From Botryococcus braunii (lineage: Eukaryota; Chlorophyta; Trebouxiophyceae), in assembly GCA_002005505.1 (NCBI GenBank), contig KV908426.1, positions 243,637 through 307,636 of the forward strand: a DNA stretch of 64,000 nt, read 5' to 3'. Within the stretch, counting starts at the first letter, position 1, and every line of letters begins with the position of its first letter. The notes beneath the pieces are model-generated. The model was not told the DNA's origin. It made no database searches and saw only the letters and a program-made list of their open reading frames with translations. A program made the position numbers and the translations under genes. Below are positions 22,501 through 32,752 of the stretch, one piece after another.

Positions 22501-24806
22501 CAAAGGGAGGGGTCTGCTGCAGCATGGACCAACAGAGTCCTTGTTCGCTCCTTCAGGGTCCTATTCATCCTCTCCGCCACCCCATTCTGCTGAGGCGTGT
22601 AGGGCGCTGAGGACTCCATCTTAGTGCCCTGCTGAGCACAAAATTCTTTGAATTGCTGGTTCAGGAACTCTGAACCCCTGTCAGTCCTCACACACTTCAC
22701 AACCGTGCCTCGTTGGGTCTGCCAAAAACGGAGCAGGTCTATCACAGCCTTTGGGATGCAATCCTTTGACTTCACAGGCAGGGAGGCAACTTGGTGTGAA
22801 CTTTCATCCACTACAGTGACCCAATATCGTTCACCTGTGATGGCAGGAGGTGATATGGGACCCACAGTATCCACATGGACTCTATCGAGTGGGTGATGTG
22901 CAGGCCTGGAAGATACAGGGAAAGGAGGTCTGGAGTGTTTCCCTTGTATACACGATTCACAGTGCTTGGGGCACTCAGAGCAGGGAGCAAGGGAGATATT
23001 GATTCCTGTAACCAGATCTTCCTTGGAGAACCTCTGCATGCTGCTGGCACCAGGATGACCTAACCTAGCATGCCACAGAGATCTCTCGCTACACACGTGT
23101 CCTTTCCTAAGATGAGACGCCTCAGCCATGTGATCAATATGTCTGCAGCCAACTTGCTGCCCTCTGACAGGACTAACAAACTCCAAAAAAAACAGACCTC
23201 GTGCGCGGGTGATATCTCCACACCACCCTTCAGGTCCCTTCATGGCTGTGTAACCACCTGCAGTGTCAGTCAGGAAAGATGCTCCATCCTGAATTGCACC
23301 AGTGACTGAAATGAGGTTGGTATGCGCAGAAGGAACACACTGCACATTGTGCAGCCAGAATACTTCGTGCCTTGCATTCACAAGGCATACAGACCCAGAT
23401 GCAATGATTCCTCCCTTGGCGTCTGAGGTTGCCAAGTGCAGAGGAAGAGGCTGTCTATGCATAACTGGATTATGGAGCAATGAGAGATCATTGACTATAT
23501 GCACAGAGGCACCACTATCTATTAACCAAGATGTGCTGCTAGCTCCATGCGAAGTTGGGGCAAGCACATTGAGAGAGATAAACATCGCCTCACCAGAAGG
23601 AGGGGGTGGAGGTGGTAAATGCCACCCCGGAAACGTGTGTTGACTTGTTGGATAGTTATATGCTGAAGGAGGTCCAGGGCTGGAAGCGGATGAAGGCGGG
23701 CCACCCCGGCCAGATCCATGGTCCCACCAGGCTTGAGGAGACGACTGTGGGCCTCCCTGGCCCCAGTAAGCTGCAGGCCCAACGCTTGCCGCTTGCATGT
23801 TTTGATGCAGAGCCTGCAGCTGCCTGAGCGGTCCGCAGTCAGTCATGAAGTGGCCCTTTGCCTTGCAGAAGTGGCATGTAAGCTCCTCTCTGGGCCTTCT
23901 TGCCCTGCCAGGTCCACGCCCCCTGCCACCAAAAGTAGTTGCAGAGGGGCCAGCGGGAGGCTGTTCGTTTGCTGGTAGTGCTGCTCCAACTCCCGGTACT
24001 GCTCCCACTCCTGGTGCAGCTCCAGCGCTTGATGACGCTCCAGCTACCCCCCCAGAGGGACCAGCCACTGCTGCAGCTGCCATGGCCTGAGGTGTTCCCT
24101 CTGCAGGTGGGTCCTTGTACCCACGGCTGGCTGCGGCGCGCAGGATTCTTTGAATCAGCTCCAATGGCGGCTTGTCGGTTGCCATAACCTCCAGGGACTC
24201 GAGCCTCAGCACAGGAGGGAGGCCCTTCACCATCAGCTCCCCAACATTGTGGTCCAAGAGGATGAACGCGTTGTTTCTGAGACTTGTAGCCAGATCCATC
24301 ATTCTGTAGAGGTAGACCTTGAGTGTCTCCCCTGTCTTGATGCCCTGCTCCATTTCCTTGTACCACTCAAGGTTGATGTCTTGGTTGCTCCCTCCAGTGT
24401 GACTGTTCTTCACCCACGCGATGAAGTCGAACGCTGCTTTGTGGCATGAGATCTGAGAATGCCAGATGACTGGAACTGACTGGATCAGCCACTGCTTGAT
24501 GGCTGAGTTCTCCACCGACCCTGGCATTGGCCTCTCCAAAGCCGCTCTGACCCCCTTGGTGTTTGCGCACGCCTCCAAATTTTCATACCAAAATTCAAAA
24601 TTGCGCCCTCCATCATCAAGCATGACAGTCATCTTTGGATTAGAGGTATTGGGGATGTAGGCTGCCTTGTCAATCTCCACCTTTGGTTCTGCAGTGGCTG
24701 ATTGTGTCCCGGTCATAGACTGCCCTGGAGTGGCCCCACTGACTTCTCCAGGTTGAGACATTGCTGTTTCACTGCTACTTTCCTTTTCTTTGCCCCTTTT
24801 TGTCAT
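19593..24806 (-). CDS. gag-pol: Copia-A Gag-Pol polyprotein
   Basis: One open frame of 1737 residues from ATG at 24806. Order: Gag (1-310); zinc knuckle C311-C314-H319-C324; protease D-S-G-A at 430-433; GAG-pre-integrase H/C cluster (H579, H584, C612-C619); integrase with D646, D709, E745 (D-35-E spacing); Ser/Glu-rich linker with dense E-R-E-R patches (870-1210); RT from about 1245 with H-Q-V-D-I-K-T-A-F-L-N-G, L-Y-G-L-K-Q-A-P-R-A-W and active-site Y-V-D-D at 1411-1414; RNase H near 1565-1700 with Y-V-D-A-D-Y-A-G and C-D-N-Q. The integrase-RT-RNase H order defines Ty1/copia. All catalytic residues are present. The missing half of the 3' LTR may impair its next cycle. Confidence 0.95.
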   Translation of the reverse strand: MTKRGKEKESSSETAMSQPGEVSGATPGQSMTGTQSATAEPKVEIDKAAYIPNTSNPKMTVMLDDGGRNFEFWYENLEACANTKGVRAALERPMPGSVENSAIKQWLIQSVPVIWHSQISCHKAAFDFIAWVKNSHTGGSNQDINLEWYKEMEQGIKTGETLKVYLYRMMDLATSLRNNAFILLDHNVGELMVKGLPPVLRLESLEVMATDKPPLELIQRILRAAASRGYKDPPAEGTPQAMAAAAVAGPSGGVAGASSSAGAAPGVGAVPGVGAALPANEQPPAGPSATTFGGRGRGPGRARRPREELTCHFCKAKGHFMTDCGPLRQLQALHQNMQAASVGPAAYWGQGGPQSSPQAWWDHGSGRGGPPSSASSPGPPSAYNYPTSQHTFPGWHLPPPPPPSGEAMFISLNVLAPTSHGASSTSWLIDSGASVHIVNDLSLLHNPVMHRQPLPLHLATSDAKGGIIASGSVCLVNARHEVFWLHNVQCVPSAHTNLISVTGAIQDGASFLTDTAGGYTAMKGPEGWCGDITRARGLFFLEFVSPVRGQQVGCRHIDHMAEASHLRKGHVCSERSLWHARLGHPGASSMQRFSKEDLVTGINISLAPCSECPKHCESCIQGKHSRPPFPVSSRPAHHPLDRVHVDTVGPISPPAITGERYWVTVVDESSHQVASLPVKSKDCIPKAVIDLLRFWQTQRGTVVKCVRTDRGSEFLNQQFKEFCAQQGTKMESSAPYTPQQNGVAERMNRTLKERTRTLLVHAAADPSLWKEALETATLLYNVGPTSGRSLTPMELFFGVKPDVSVLRTFGCVAHVHIPSGQRSVFGPKTIPGMFTGYCPQSKAYRVYVGNGVWKESRDVSFIEHLRGAERVGLSKVQPGSVYDSRISPPLGSENLATPQAIPCAAPPTFWDEEDDHGVETLSTGAPGTSGLCAGDQSGDGTTAAHDQGNPTSLDPTVGTPEPSQHSWSVLEHMQNLARGGVETQSQVEKMQKVQEGLRMQGKSQIPLPPGTTLTREQRYVQRVARREHSDIPLHAPDPGQAIVSEPNMVGLPDMQGQVETVEAMFGADVRDESSGLDMPAVGEAGAQSQSLASHAYGVQADIVGAAQASLGSVPKCESRRERELLLPSALRKVRECKGAAHESSSQGERERLEKESDNPGSTAQSQHKVHNVPYSGNQGEREREGNSISKADSPAAPQHKVQSVPSVTLGKVHVPSNLREAQRSPQWEFWQQAMQEEMESLDTHEVMQYVERPHGQKVIPVHWIFSTKNDAHGNVTRFKARLVAQGCRQIPGIDVGEVFAPTSSYGARRAVLAVAATQNLEIHQVDIKTAFLNGELEEEVYVTQPPGFENGNTRVVCKLRKALYGLKQAPRAWHKTLSDKLSVMGYSVCKSDAGVYIRRAPDGNLSFILVYVDDLLIVARVVAEIEWGKELLKKDFTIHDLGEVNDFLGCQVLRNRVQGTISMSCTPKIDALVEKFGVADDGRGVDTPMSKDFVASSRPESSDGMSHGAGTPLPPGHRYCELIGSLLYIANTTRPDISQAVGVLSRYRMTPTTSHWNEAIRVLKYLRDTRELALTLGGKGPELEGYVDADYAGDLDHRYSTTGYVLSVYGSAVVWGSKKQSSVATSTVQAEFMAAGHIVKEANWLRGFLEEIGAAPWRVKIFCDNQGCISNLRNPLYSKFTKHVAVSFHYAREAMALGQVDILYVESARNVADIMTKPLAKPVFVGHRDSLGLRRYT

Positions 24807-25182
24807 ACTATTGTCACTTCACCAGCCAAACTTACTCATAAACTTCTGGAATGCAGCAATACCCTACAATTCCCTCCATGTCATGGAAATTTACCAGCCA
24901 GTCTTGCACAGTAGTAGCAGATATGTTCCCCTCAGAAGTTTGCGCCGGAGTCCGGCCCGACTCACTCAGTGCTTCTAGACAACGTCTATGAATGATAAAG
25001 CACAGCTAAAACTTCAATTATGAATTTCCCAGAAAGGTAAACTGTGAGTAAGATAATGGTCCTGGTACACTCGAGTTCCCTTGCGCCGCTGCGCCATGCT
25101 CGAGCTCCTTTGTTGACGCTTACGTCTGACCCATCCGTAGACGACCTTCACTCCTGCTTTTACTTGGCTCAGCTGGAAGGGC

Positions 25183-25196
25183 GTGGGCCCATAACC
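25183..25196 (-). promoter_or_regulatory. Copia-A primer-binding site (half initiator tRNA type)
   Basis: GGTTATGGGCCCAC directly follows the 5' LTR end. It is complementary to the anticodon arm of initiator tRNA-Met (GUGGGCCCAUAACC, CAU anticodon), not to a tRNA 3' end. Confidence 0.75.
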
Positions 25197-25889
25197 TGTG
25201 AAAGGTTATGGGCAATCGGCTTTCCCTGTACAAAGCAGACAGGTCGTCAATAGACGAAGTTACTCCAGCTACAGTCCGTACGACTGTCTGCTGAGTGCCA
25301 CACACAACTGTCGGACAAGACTAGCATCTGGTGATGCCCAGCATCTTTCACAACCAGTTGGTTACATCATTATCTTGTACACAAGCACCGATCAAGCAAT
25401 CACTAGATAAGGCTCTAGACGGCTACGTTCAAGTACATGCCTATACTCCCTGAAGTCACTGTCCCTTATCTGTTTGAGTGACTACAGGGTACACTAAGCT
25501 TGTTCACTCTCACAATAGCAACAATGATACAATACACACTGCCGCACCGTACCTGTACAAAGCAGACAGGTCGTCAATAGACGAAGTTACTCCAGCTACA
25601 GTCCGTACGACTGTCTGCTGAGTGCCACACACAACTGTCGGACAAGACTAGCATCTGGTGATGCCCAGCATCTTTCACAACCAGTTGGTATTCACTCCGG
25701 TGGGGCAGCCTTAAGAGTTCATCCGACAAACGTGTGATCTAGATAGGATTGTACCTTATGTTCGAAAACGTCCAGAATCTGCCGTGTCTCAAGGTACCTT
25801 ATGTTCTCAATGGACCCATATCCTAATAGTGCACACATGAAGATCACTTAAAGCACAAGGCATTCAATAATAATGTTCAGAACTCAACA
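25197..25889 (-). repeat. Copia-A 5' LTR
   Basis: 693 bp, TG...CA ends in element orientation, containing two 135-bp direct repeats like the Copia-B LTRs. Confidence 0.95.
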
Positions 25890-25894
25890 CGCCT

Positions 25895-27702
25895 CTGACA
25901 CCTCTGCGCCCGAGGATTCAAGCGAAGAAGAGGTCAGTAGTGGAGAGACTGCCAGTTCATCATCTGTGGAAGAATACCCTGACCTTATTGAGGAGCCACA
26001 AGCAATGCAAGTAGGCTTTTTAAATTCCACCGCCGCCGACATCACCCTTGCAGAGGGACCATCTCTCTCGCCGCCTTCAACGAGTAACACCGAAGATTGG
26101 ATGCTAGAAAAGAATATATTCAAAGACATTGAGGAGCAATTCGGCCCATTTGACCTTGACGCTTGCTGCGATCAGGAAGGCCGCAACTCTCAATTGCCTT
26201 ACTTTTGGACACCCCAGCAAGACTGTTTGAAGCAAGATTGGACCCACAAGAACATTTACTGCAACCCACCTTTTTCAAAAGCAATGGAGATTGTGCAGCA
26301 CTGCCTCACATATTATGATAGCAGCCCAACCACGACGTCAGCCGTCCTTGTTTTACCCTGGTGGCCTGAAGCCACATGGTTTCCGATAGTAATGGAGAAA
26401 TTCCAAATCGTTCGACAATATCCTCCAGGAGTGCAGCTGTTTACAGCCCCGGGACGATCCCCCAGCTCTTCTCGCATGCGTGTGGGGCCTACCCGTTGGC
26501 CGGTGATGATTGTGACGACCCCTGCACCCAACTTGACTGAAGACCCCGGCCTACAGAAATTGCCAGACATCCAAATAATTGAAGAAGAGACAGACCACCT
26601 TGAGCCCGAAGATGTTCCCCTGGGGACCAAGATTTTACCCGAGGAGCGCGAGCGCACCCTTGGACTTGTTAAGGAGTACAGGGATGTGTTTTCCCCTGGC
26701 ATTACGCAGCAACGTACTACTTTGATGCATCATAGGATAGACCTCGGCTTGCCGCACCTTATCGCTGTCCCTGCAGAAGCAGTGGTACACCAGGACAAAA
26801 GTCTAACGGGAGTTCCCATGCAGCCTAAGTCTGCCGCAGTACAATCAGAAGTACTTAATTTACGTCTACCGACGCAATCCCGGGATGAGCATTCCCCGGA
26901 TCACCTTCAACACGCAGTAAATAGTATGCAGAAGCCTCAGATTAACAGTAGTCACAATACATCAAGTTCACCCACGAGCCCTCGCTCGTGCATCGCCCAA
27001 GAGAATTTATGCAACATAATAGACTCAGACCACTTCAGCCCACTGTTCGCGTCAGCAAAAGTAATGTGTTCTATGTTAGAACCAGTTCACTTTAAAAGTG
27101 CCCCACATGATAGTACTGGGAGTGCCATGCCTTCTTTAGGCTGGACGCACAAATGTTGTAGTGTTTTACCTAGAGTGTTTGGAATTCCCACAAGACTTGT
27201 TGAAATATTTAGAAAGGGAATAGTATTGCCCGCATTGAAAAGGTTTAAAGTTGCTTATATCACCACCGGTAGAATGCTAAAGGATGCAACCTCCCTACGA
27301 AGGAAGACCATGCATGATAAGAAGCTTGCTCTAAAGGACTTCAGCCAAAGCAGTATCACGTTGGCATGTCGGAGTTTGGATTTGGAAGGAATACGTAAGC
27401 AAGGAGCCGCGGCACGAGCAATTCAGCCCTGCGCAACTATACTCATGGACCAAGGGTCCCTGATCAACAACGGTGATGCCGCAAATGCGGTGCATTCTGA
27501 ATCACCTCCCCAACACGCAGCAACCGACAACAACACCTACAAAGTACCTTGCAGCAAGGGCGAAGTACAAGAACTTATTCCAGGGTCAATGACCAAGGAC
27601 CAGGTGTGCCGCATGCCGCCGTCACAACTTGGGTCATTTTGCTATCATGGATATCTCAACGAGAAATATGCAACACGTCAGCGCATCCGAGCATCAATCT
27701 AA
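25895..27702 (+). CDS. Gypsy-1 pol segment with Dam-like N6-adenine methyltransferase domain, no RT
   Basis: Continues the protease frame after Copia-A. An acidic Ser/Glu linker comes first. The segment 26098-26517 resembles the phage Dam-type N6-adenine methyltransferase family also found in DIRS retroelements: F-G-P-F-D-L-D-A-C-C-D, F-W-T-P-Q-Q-D-C-L-K-Q-D-W, the catalytic-type motif N-P-P-F at 26263-26274, then V-L-V-L-P-W-W-P-E-A-T-W-F. Downstream, D-V-F ... H-R-I-D-L-G (26668-26751) is the usual lead-in to Ty3 RT, but RT does not follow; about 300 residues of unrecognised sequence run to TAA 27700-27702. Possible roles are DNA adenine methylation of the element's cDNA or a structural relic; only homology by eye supports this. 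The 5' edge is the Copia-A insertion. Confidence 0.65.
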
Positions 27703-28204
27703 ATGGAGCAGCATATGTGGAAGGGTTTGGATTCCCGAAGTGGGAGCAATAATATCACACAGGCTTCTAGTCCAGAAGAACTGGCTTTGATCAAGCATTT
27801 ACGCCTTCATGGTGGAAGCAATCTGAAGCATTTGAACTCTGGTGGAGGAGAATAAGTAGTCGTCTGCAGTAATTATGTGTTTCTACAAGTGGTGTCTGAT
27901 ATGCCACCATGTTGGCAAAAGTTACGCATCGGCACGCAGTACATAGGTTGTACCTTATTGACTCATTCAATGCAGTACTAGAATATATTGTGACCATCTC
28001 AATGCGAGCAAACCCTCTTTGGGAGTCAGGAGTTTCCAAGTAAATGGGGAGTTGGCCCCTAAATTATACTCAACATCTCATGCAACATCGAATCGTACCT
28101 TATCTTACCTAACAAGCTGTACCTTATGCAAGCCAAAGTGCTACTTCTCGAAAAGACGTACCCAGTCTTTTCCTTCCTTTTAGGGGGGGAAAGGACGTGA
28201 CATA
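27703..28204 (+). other. Gypsy-1 3' untranslated region and polypurine tract
   Basis: No coding sequence recognised. The 9-mer GTACCTTAT occurs at 27950, 28095 and 28119. A purine run AGGGGGGGAAAGGA near 28182-28195 is the likely polypurine tract, 9 bases before the LTR start. The last 14 bases recur just after the 3' LTR. Confidence 0.55.
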
Positions 28205-29709
28205 TGTGACGATATAGCAAGTGCCTGTTATACTAAGTAGCCATAATGGATTTCGAACAGAATATGTCCTTTCCGGGTGCCCTGGAGACCGGGAAGACTG
28301 CGCCCTCGAGTCGGGACTTGCGCGGCTCGAGAGGATTTTGTACTGCTTGATAAAACCTCAATCTTGTGCCCTTTTAAGTCCCAGCCCCGCACGTGTTGGT
28401 CTGGAGTGGGACTTAGAGGGAAATTTGTGTTTGACACGTTGTTGGCCCGCACGTTGAAGGCCAGTTTTAATGTGCAGTTCATAAGCAGCTGCTAAACAGT
28501 TCCTTGATGTTTCAGGAATCAGCTCGTACTTTCTAGAACAGTGGTGCCGTGTAATGTTTAGCGTCTCTTCATTGTGAACTTCATGTTCAGGATCTGCTTG
28601 ATTTAACCAGAACTATCTAGATTCTCTTTGCGTGTCAAGTGATCCTGCTTTGTGGATTACGTGGCAGCTCAGAATCAGTTGTAACCTGGGCACTAGAGGA
28701 ACGTGATCCCTCTGGACACTTCGTTCCAGCGGGGTCCTGAAAGATCCCGAATCCCGCGTAAGTTCGGGGAATACTATTTAAGGGCGACCAGCCGTCCTCT
28801 AAACCACGCTGTGCTAGGAGTTAGGTGAGGGAAACCTCTGTCGTGAGTCTTTGTAACCGCACAAGTTTGAATCCCAACATTCCTACTAGCCTCGTCCGTG
28901 ACCACTGCGTTAATGTGCCTGACCGTTTGTCCTTGAATGTCCTAGTCGTAACTTGATCTACCCACTTGTCTGTCGTAACTCGTCGCAATTGTGAAGCAAC
29001 ACCTCTGAAACTCAGTGCCAGTATGATTTGGATATCGTTTATCAAATCGTAATAGTATCAGTGAGCATTCCACCCTTTTACAAGAACCGAAGATCAATAC
29101 CAAGATCTAGCCGTCCCACCTTCGTGCAGTAACAATCAATTTACCTGTTTCAGTACCTATAGTAATTCATAGTTTATCATATAGTCGTTCATAAATTTCA
29201 TTTAACAAGCGCCGCAAGTAATTTGGTACGAAGCCGCCACACCTAAGTCGTAACATCACGCACAGTAGTACCAACCCGGATCCTGAAAAGGAGCATCAAA
29301 CCCTAACAGTAGGATTAGAATAAAATAGATTAACACCTTTGAAAGTGAAATATCTGATTTATAACTCCAGTTAAGATCATACTCCAGCCGTCAACCCCCA
29401 AAGTCCGATAGCCCGGCCTGCGATAGGCCGTATGCCGGTGATCCCGACTACGAAACCCCGACTTAAACATCCGTGACTTGAACCGTAGCAGTCTCCGATT
29501 GTAACCTCCAGCCTTCGATTGGCCTTATCATAAGTACCAGTAGTCCAGTATTCCGGTAATCCAGGTCTCAAGGCCGAATCCTTGAGTGGCGATCCGCATA
29601 ATTCACCTTGATACAGAAGCCGCAGCCCAGCTATTACTAACGTTAGTTGCACAATCTCTAATTTCAATCAGAAAAAAATTTGTCTACCTTGGGTAACGGG
29701 TACCCGATA
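28205..29709 (+). repeat. Gypsy-1 3' LTR
   Basis: 1505 bp, matching 14734-16245. It is bounded on both sides by the direct repeat AAGGACGTGACATA (28191-28204 and 29709-29722), an unusual length for a gypsy target duplication. Confidence 0.85.
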
Positions 29710-32700
29710 AGGACGTGACATAGGTGCTAGTCTAGGAGAGATGTGCAATCCCTCATCCGAGAGCCGCTGGGCATTAGTGAGTATTGCCCTGAAAGTATCC
29801 ATGTCCACCTCATGAGGACTATGACAGTCCACAGGATAGGGGTACCCAAGTTTTATCAAGGCACGCATGAACGACCCTGCCCAAGTTGAACTATGTGTTG
29901 TGACTCCATAGTAGCATGAGTCCCTAAGAATACTTGCATACATGTGATCCTCTGGGAGGTCACAAAGAGAATTCCAAAACGTTGCCATGCGCTTCAACCA
30001 TTGATGTCGTAGTGGGCGGATGCCTAGCTCACAAAGAAGGACGTCTGTTCTCACCGTGCGCCGGACCCCAATGATCATGCGCAGCATACTGATAAAGTCA
30101 TTTTCCAAGTTTTTCACCGAAGTCCCACACAAGGGCTTGGGGAAAGTGTGCACACCCCAAATTTCACATGCGTACGGCGCGGTGGGGACAACACATGTTA
30201 GAAATAGCCGAATAAGGATCCCAATTGAGACCGAACAATCAAGGTTCCCATATCGCTGTTGTATTGAGGACCACGCCCCCCACATCTTCCCTCGTAGATG
30301 ACCAAATGTTTCACCCACACCTGCCACTGAAGAAATAACGATCCCTAGGTGGCGACATTGTGTAACCACCTTTAAGGGTGCCCCCTTATATGTGCATGGT
30401 TGACTAGCAAGGTCTATGGCACCCTCAGGAAACACCATTGCGAGGCACTTACTATCTTGTATTTCCATGAGGGTCAAGGCACACCATTCTGCCACAGCCT
30501 GTAATAGGCATTGCATTGCCATCCAAGTGGTGGCAAGTAACTTGAAATCATCTGCGTACCCTAGAATGGGTACGTGACGTCCATCTCGAGTTTTAGGACC
30601 CATGTTTGGACACCTTGCTTCAATATATCGTATCAGACCATCTGAAAATACCCCGAATAAAGTGGGACTTAGTGGTGATCTGTGTGATGCCTGCTCGGGG
30701 TTTCTTCAATTCCCCATAAGTACCCCCTACCGATAGTGTAATGTCCGCATCCTCATAGAGTGATTTGATGGCCTCTAAGATTCTACCACTAACGCCCACA
30801 CGACGCAACGACTCCCATAAAAGCTCTCGAGGGACCCTATCATATGCTTTAGAAATGTCTAATTTACACAATATTAGTGGACTTTCTGGAGTTGCCCTAT
30901 CAATAAAATGTTGGAGTGCAAAGAGCTGGTGCAGGGTGGAGAACCCCGGGCGAAACCCGACTTGTGCTTCACATCTGTACTTTAGACTTTCAAGGTGTTC
31001 CACAAGTCTATCGTTGAGAAGGGTGGCATATAAACGCATAGCCGGTTCCGGTACAGCTATGGGACGATAGTTTGTAGGATCTAAAACACTCTTTCCACTA
31101 TCCTTCAAAACAGGAGTTACTTTTAACACGTTGTGCCCCCTAGGAATGCTACCAGAGATGAACATACCATTCAACACAGCTAATAACGTAGGTGCCAAAA
31201 CATGTGGATTCATTGTGCCGTCTGGCTCTAAGGGCCTTTGAGCTTTTTGAAGCAGCTCAGCAGGGTATCCTTCGAACCCATAACTTCTCCCATTTTTCAA
31301 TTTCATCAAGCCTTGTTCTACCTCCACAATTGTAAATGGCTGGTTGGAGATTTCTCCTCTATCATTTACCAGCGGGTATGCTATCGGTGATAATGTGGTA
31401 TGGTCTACGATATTACGCGATGGTCCAACTCCTATTAGATTCTTCATAAATGTGTCCCACACACCATGTGACAATAATGGGACTGGTAGCCCTACAGGTG
31501 CCCCCCTGAACAACTGCCAAAACCGACGGGGGTTTACATGAAACATATTTAACCTTTCTTGCAACTGGGTCAGTAACCATGCACGTTTTTGAGAACGCAC
31601 ATATGAGTGATACTTGCGTTCCAGTAACCGCACCTCTTGAAATTGATATCCATATTGCCGACCTGCTTTCCTCCATTCCCTTTTTAATCGTTGACATTCT
31701 TCATTAAAGAAAGGCTTTCGAAATCTACCTTGTCCCGTACGCCGAATACGTAATGGCATCCCTGCCTCAATAGCAGCGTTTACCACCACTTCTGAAAGAC
31801 CATCTAATGCTTGTGTCAAATTACCTTCATTAGCCATGTGAATGCATTCATTCAATCTTGTGTGAACTCGTTCTAAATTTTCAACATACGGAATTCTTAA
31901 TGCCCTTTGCCAATCAATGGCCCGAATAACTCTCTCAGAAAATTCATCTTCTTGTACATGAGAGGGACCGGACATAGCTAGAGACAAGTGTGTAATAATT
32001 GGGAAGTGGTCTGATCCCCTCACCTCTGATTGCACTTCCATTGATTGAATGCATGGTAAAAGTGTATTGGAAACTAAAACGTGGTCCGGCCTCGTCGGGG
32101 ATGACCGTTGTGTAGCCTTAAAGGTTGCTGGCATATCTAAGTCCCCCACTATCTTCCCAGTGCAGATTGACAAGTTTGTCTCTGCCGCCAGCTTCACCAT
32201 AAGCTTCCCCACACGATTTTGGCCCACATGTGTCCCTTGCCCCGGTGCTGTAGATGATGAGGCATATTCCACATGGCCATTAAAGTCCCCTCCCATGAAA
32301 ATATGACTAACATCCCCCTCTAATTCATTAATCTTTCCAGACAGCTCCCCAAACCTCCAGTCAAGGTCATTCGTGCTTAACAATGGAGATCCTATGGGCG
32401 GTATGTATATATTGCCAATATGAATACAAGGATGTATATCCCCCCGAAACCGTAAACGCACCCATAGCGACGACGATGTATGTGAGTAAAACTGGGCCCC
32501 AACCAATGTAGTTTCTTTCACAGCAATAATAAGTCCGTAACCCCTTTTATTAGATGATAACTCTAAAGGCGTGGTACAGATTTTAAACCCTGGCAATAGA
32601 TTAGGGTCTACATGAGTGCATCTTGTTTCTTGCAATAAAATTATATCAAATTGTTGAAAAAACCTGTCTAATGAATGTAACAAAATCTTGGAGTCTGACA

Positions 32701-32725
32701 AACCGTTGATGTTCCAAGATAGCAT
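29710..32725 (-). pseudogene. LINE ORF2: APE endonuclease - reverse transcriptase, frameshifted
   Basis: Likely start ATG 32725. The N-terminal 230 residues form an endonuclease/exonuclease/phosphatase fold: L-S-W-N-I-N-G-L, L-L-Q-E-T-R, G-G-D-F-N-G-H, R-P-D-H-V-L, G-S-D-H-F-P-I. The RT follows, with N-Y-R-P-I-A, Q-V-G-F-R-P-G and C-K-L-D-I-S-K-A-Y-D. A single frameshift near 30690-30700 ends the first frame; RT continues in another frame with L-S-P-T-L-F and the active site Y-A-D-D (about 30554-30565). The C-terminal region runs into the Gypsy-1 LTR at 29709, so the protein and 3' UTR are truncated. No RNase H domain is recognised. The endonuclease would nick target DNA for target-primed reverse transcription. 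Confidence 0.88.
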
Positions 32726-32752
32726 GGACAAATTGACTTGGCCAACATTTTC

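Larger units (their letters stand above)
19207..25889 (-). mobile_element. Copia-A (Ty1/copia, coding-complete) nested in Gypsy-1
   Basis: Minus-strand element flanked by CGCCT duplications at 19202-19206 and 25890-25894. It has a full-length 5' LTR (25197-25889), a shortened 3' LTR (19207-19572), PBS, one open gag-pol frame and the polypurine tract CAAGGGGAAG abutting the 3' LTR. It is nearly identical to Copia-B (36012-43505). Confidence 0.95.
14734..29709 (+). mobile_element. Gypsy-1: Ty3/gypsy LTR element lacking RT, with nested Copia-A
   Basis: Two near-identical LTRs of about 1.5 kb in direct orientation (14734-16245 and 28205-29709) flank a primer-site-like TGG, leader, gag, protease and a pol segment with a Dam-like methyltransferase domain. 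Copia-A (19207-25889) is inserted in the pol frame. No reverse transcriptase, RNase H or integrase is present, so the element is non-autonomous and would need another element's enzymes. No 5-bp target duplication matches between the outer ends, so the copy may be rearranged. Without Copia-A the element is about 8.3 kb. Confidence 0.8.

Noticed and set aside
26098..26517. DIRS element identity for Gypsy-1
   Set aside because: The methyltransferase-like domain recalls DIRS, but long direct LTRs, a DTGA protease and a Ty3-type Gag fit Ty3/gypsy, and no tyrosine recombinase is present.
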